A stretch of DNA of 5,268 nucleotides, taken from Sphingomonas sp. Lineage in GTDB: Bacteria > Pseudomonadota > Alphaproteobacteria > Sphingomonadales > Sphingomonadaceae. Position 1 is the stretch's first letter; each line of letters begins with the position of its first letter. Shown one piece after another: positions 4,942-5,268 of this stretch. The translations under genes and the position numbers were made by a program. The notes under the pieces were generated by a model. The model ran no database searches. It was not told where the DNA came from and saw nothing but the letters and a program-made list of their open reading frames with translations. Location: NCBI GenBank assembly GCA_030146605.1, contig JASLBO010000307.1:1-5268 (forward strand). The letters run 5' to 3'.

Positions 4942-5268
4942 CTAGCGCCCGACGGGCACGCAGGGCCTGACGCTGCCGCAGGCGCCGGCGGCGGCGGCGC
5001 GCGAGGCATAGGGGCCGACGAGCAACCTGGTGAGCGCGCCCGTCTTGACGAAATAAGGCTGGCGGCCGGGGAAGCGTCCGCCGACCTGCGCCCAGAGCTT
5101 GCGCGCATTGCCGGGATCGCCGAACGCGCCGAGCTGGACGCGCCAGCCGCCGTCGCGCGCAGGCGCCGCGGCTGCCGGGGCGGGTGCCGGCTGGACCGGG
5201 CGCGGCCTGGGCCGCGGCGTGGGCTCGGCAGTGCGGGTTACCGCAGGCGGCGAAGGACGATTGTTCTC
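4942..5268 (-). CDS. SPOR-domain protein, C-terminal part (5' end cut by window)
   Basis: 108 codons plus TAG are visible and the window edge falls on a codon boundary; the N-terminus is outside. Visible residues 1-40 are a proline/alanine/arginine-rich linker. Residues 42 to about 105 are a SPOR domain: WRVQLGAFGDPGNARKLWAQ, then RQPYFVKTG and LLVGPYASRAAAA, the usual order of the first strand, helix, and GPY strand plus second helix. SPOR domains bind denuded septal peptidoglycan in the periplasm, and such proteins usually carry a signal peptide or membrane anchor, often with TPR repeats in alphaproteobacteria; none of that is visible here. The C-terminus is short, with two cysteines at visible positions 97 and 103. 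It is upstream of the MipA-like barrel gene on the same strand with a 67-base gap, so a cell-envelope gene group is likely. The exact SPOR subfamily cannot be named. Confidence 0.88.
   Translation of the reverse strand, partial: ENNRPSPPAVTRTAEPTPRPRPRPVQPAPAPAAAAPARDGGWRVQLGAFGDPGNARKLWAQVGGRFPGRQPYFVKTGALTRLLVGPYASRAAAAGACGSVRPCVPVGR

Noticed and set aside
4875..5108. Upstream extension of the MipA-like frame
   Set aside because: It is out of frame with the SPOR domain coded by the same bases and would destroy the signal peptide at the N-terminus.

Overview
The window is GC-rich, tightly packed bacterial chromosome and looks like an alphaproteobacterium of the order Sphingomonadales (Sphingomonas or a close relative). 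The basis is recall of protein style: the IlvB, SerB and MiaA sequences, and a small exported two-cysteine protein of a type I associate with sphingomonads. No database search was run. There are six protein genes, two of them cut by the window edges. I see no RNA genes, insertion sequences, CRISPR arrays or phage genes, and no gene-free stretch longer than about 80 bases.

Layout: 1-1718 (minus) is acetolactate synthase large subunit, ilvB, lacking only its last few codons. 1719-1795 is a 77-base gap with the ilvB ribosome binding site and a candidate promoter. 1796-2728 (minus) is the tRNA dimethylallyltransferase gene miaA, and 2721-3599 (plus) is the phosphoserine phosphatase gene serB; these two start head to head with overlapping 5' ends. 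3600-3635 holds two adjacent perfect hairpins at the convergent junction of serB and the next gene. 3625-4032 (minus) is a small secreted protein of unknown function. 4055-4084 is a strand-biased hairpin. 4080-4874 (minus) is a MipA/OmpV-like outer membrane beta-barrel, and 4942-5268 (minus) is the C-terminal part of a SPOR-domain protein.

Functionally there are two blocks. The left block is housekeeping: branched-chain amino acid synthesis (ilvB, probably followed outside the window by the small subunit gene), tRNA A37 modification (miaA) and the last step of serine synthesis (serB). The right block is cell envelope: a septal-peptidoglycan-binding type protein, an outer membrane barrel and a small exported protein, all on the minus strand and possibly co-transcribed. 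No new multi-gene system is evident. The most unusual points are regulatory and structural: the 8-base head-to-head overlap of miaA and serB with a possible leaderless miaA start, the paired hairpins at 3602-3635, the hairpin that starts in the barrel gene's stop codon, and a possible EcfG-type stress promoter just upstream of the barrel gene.
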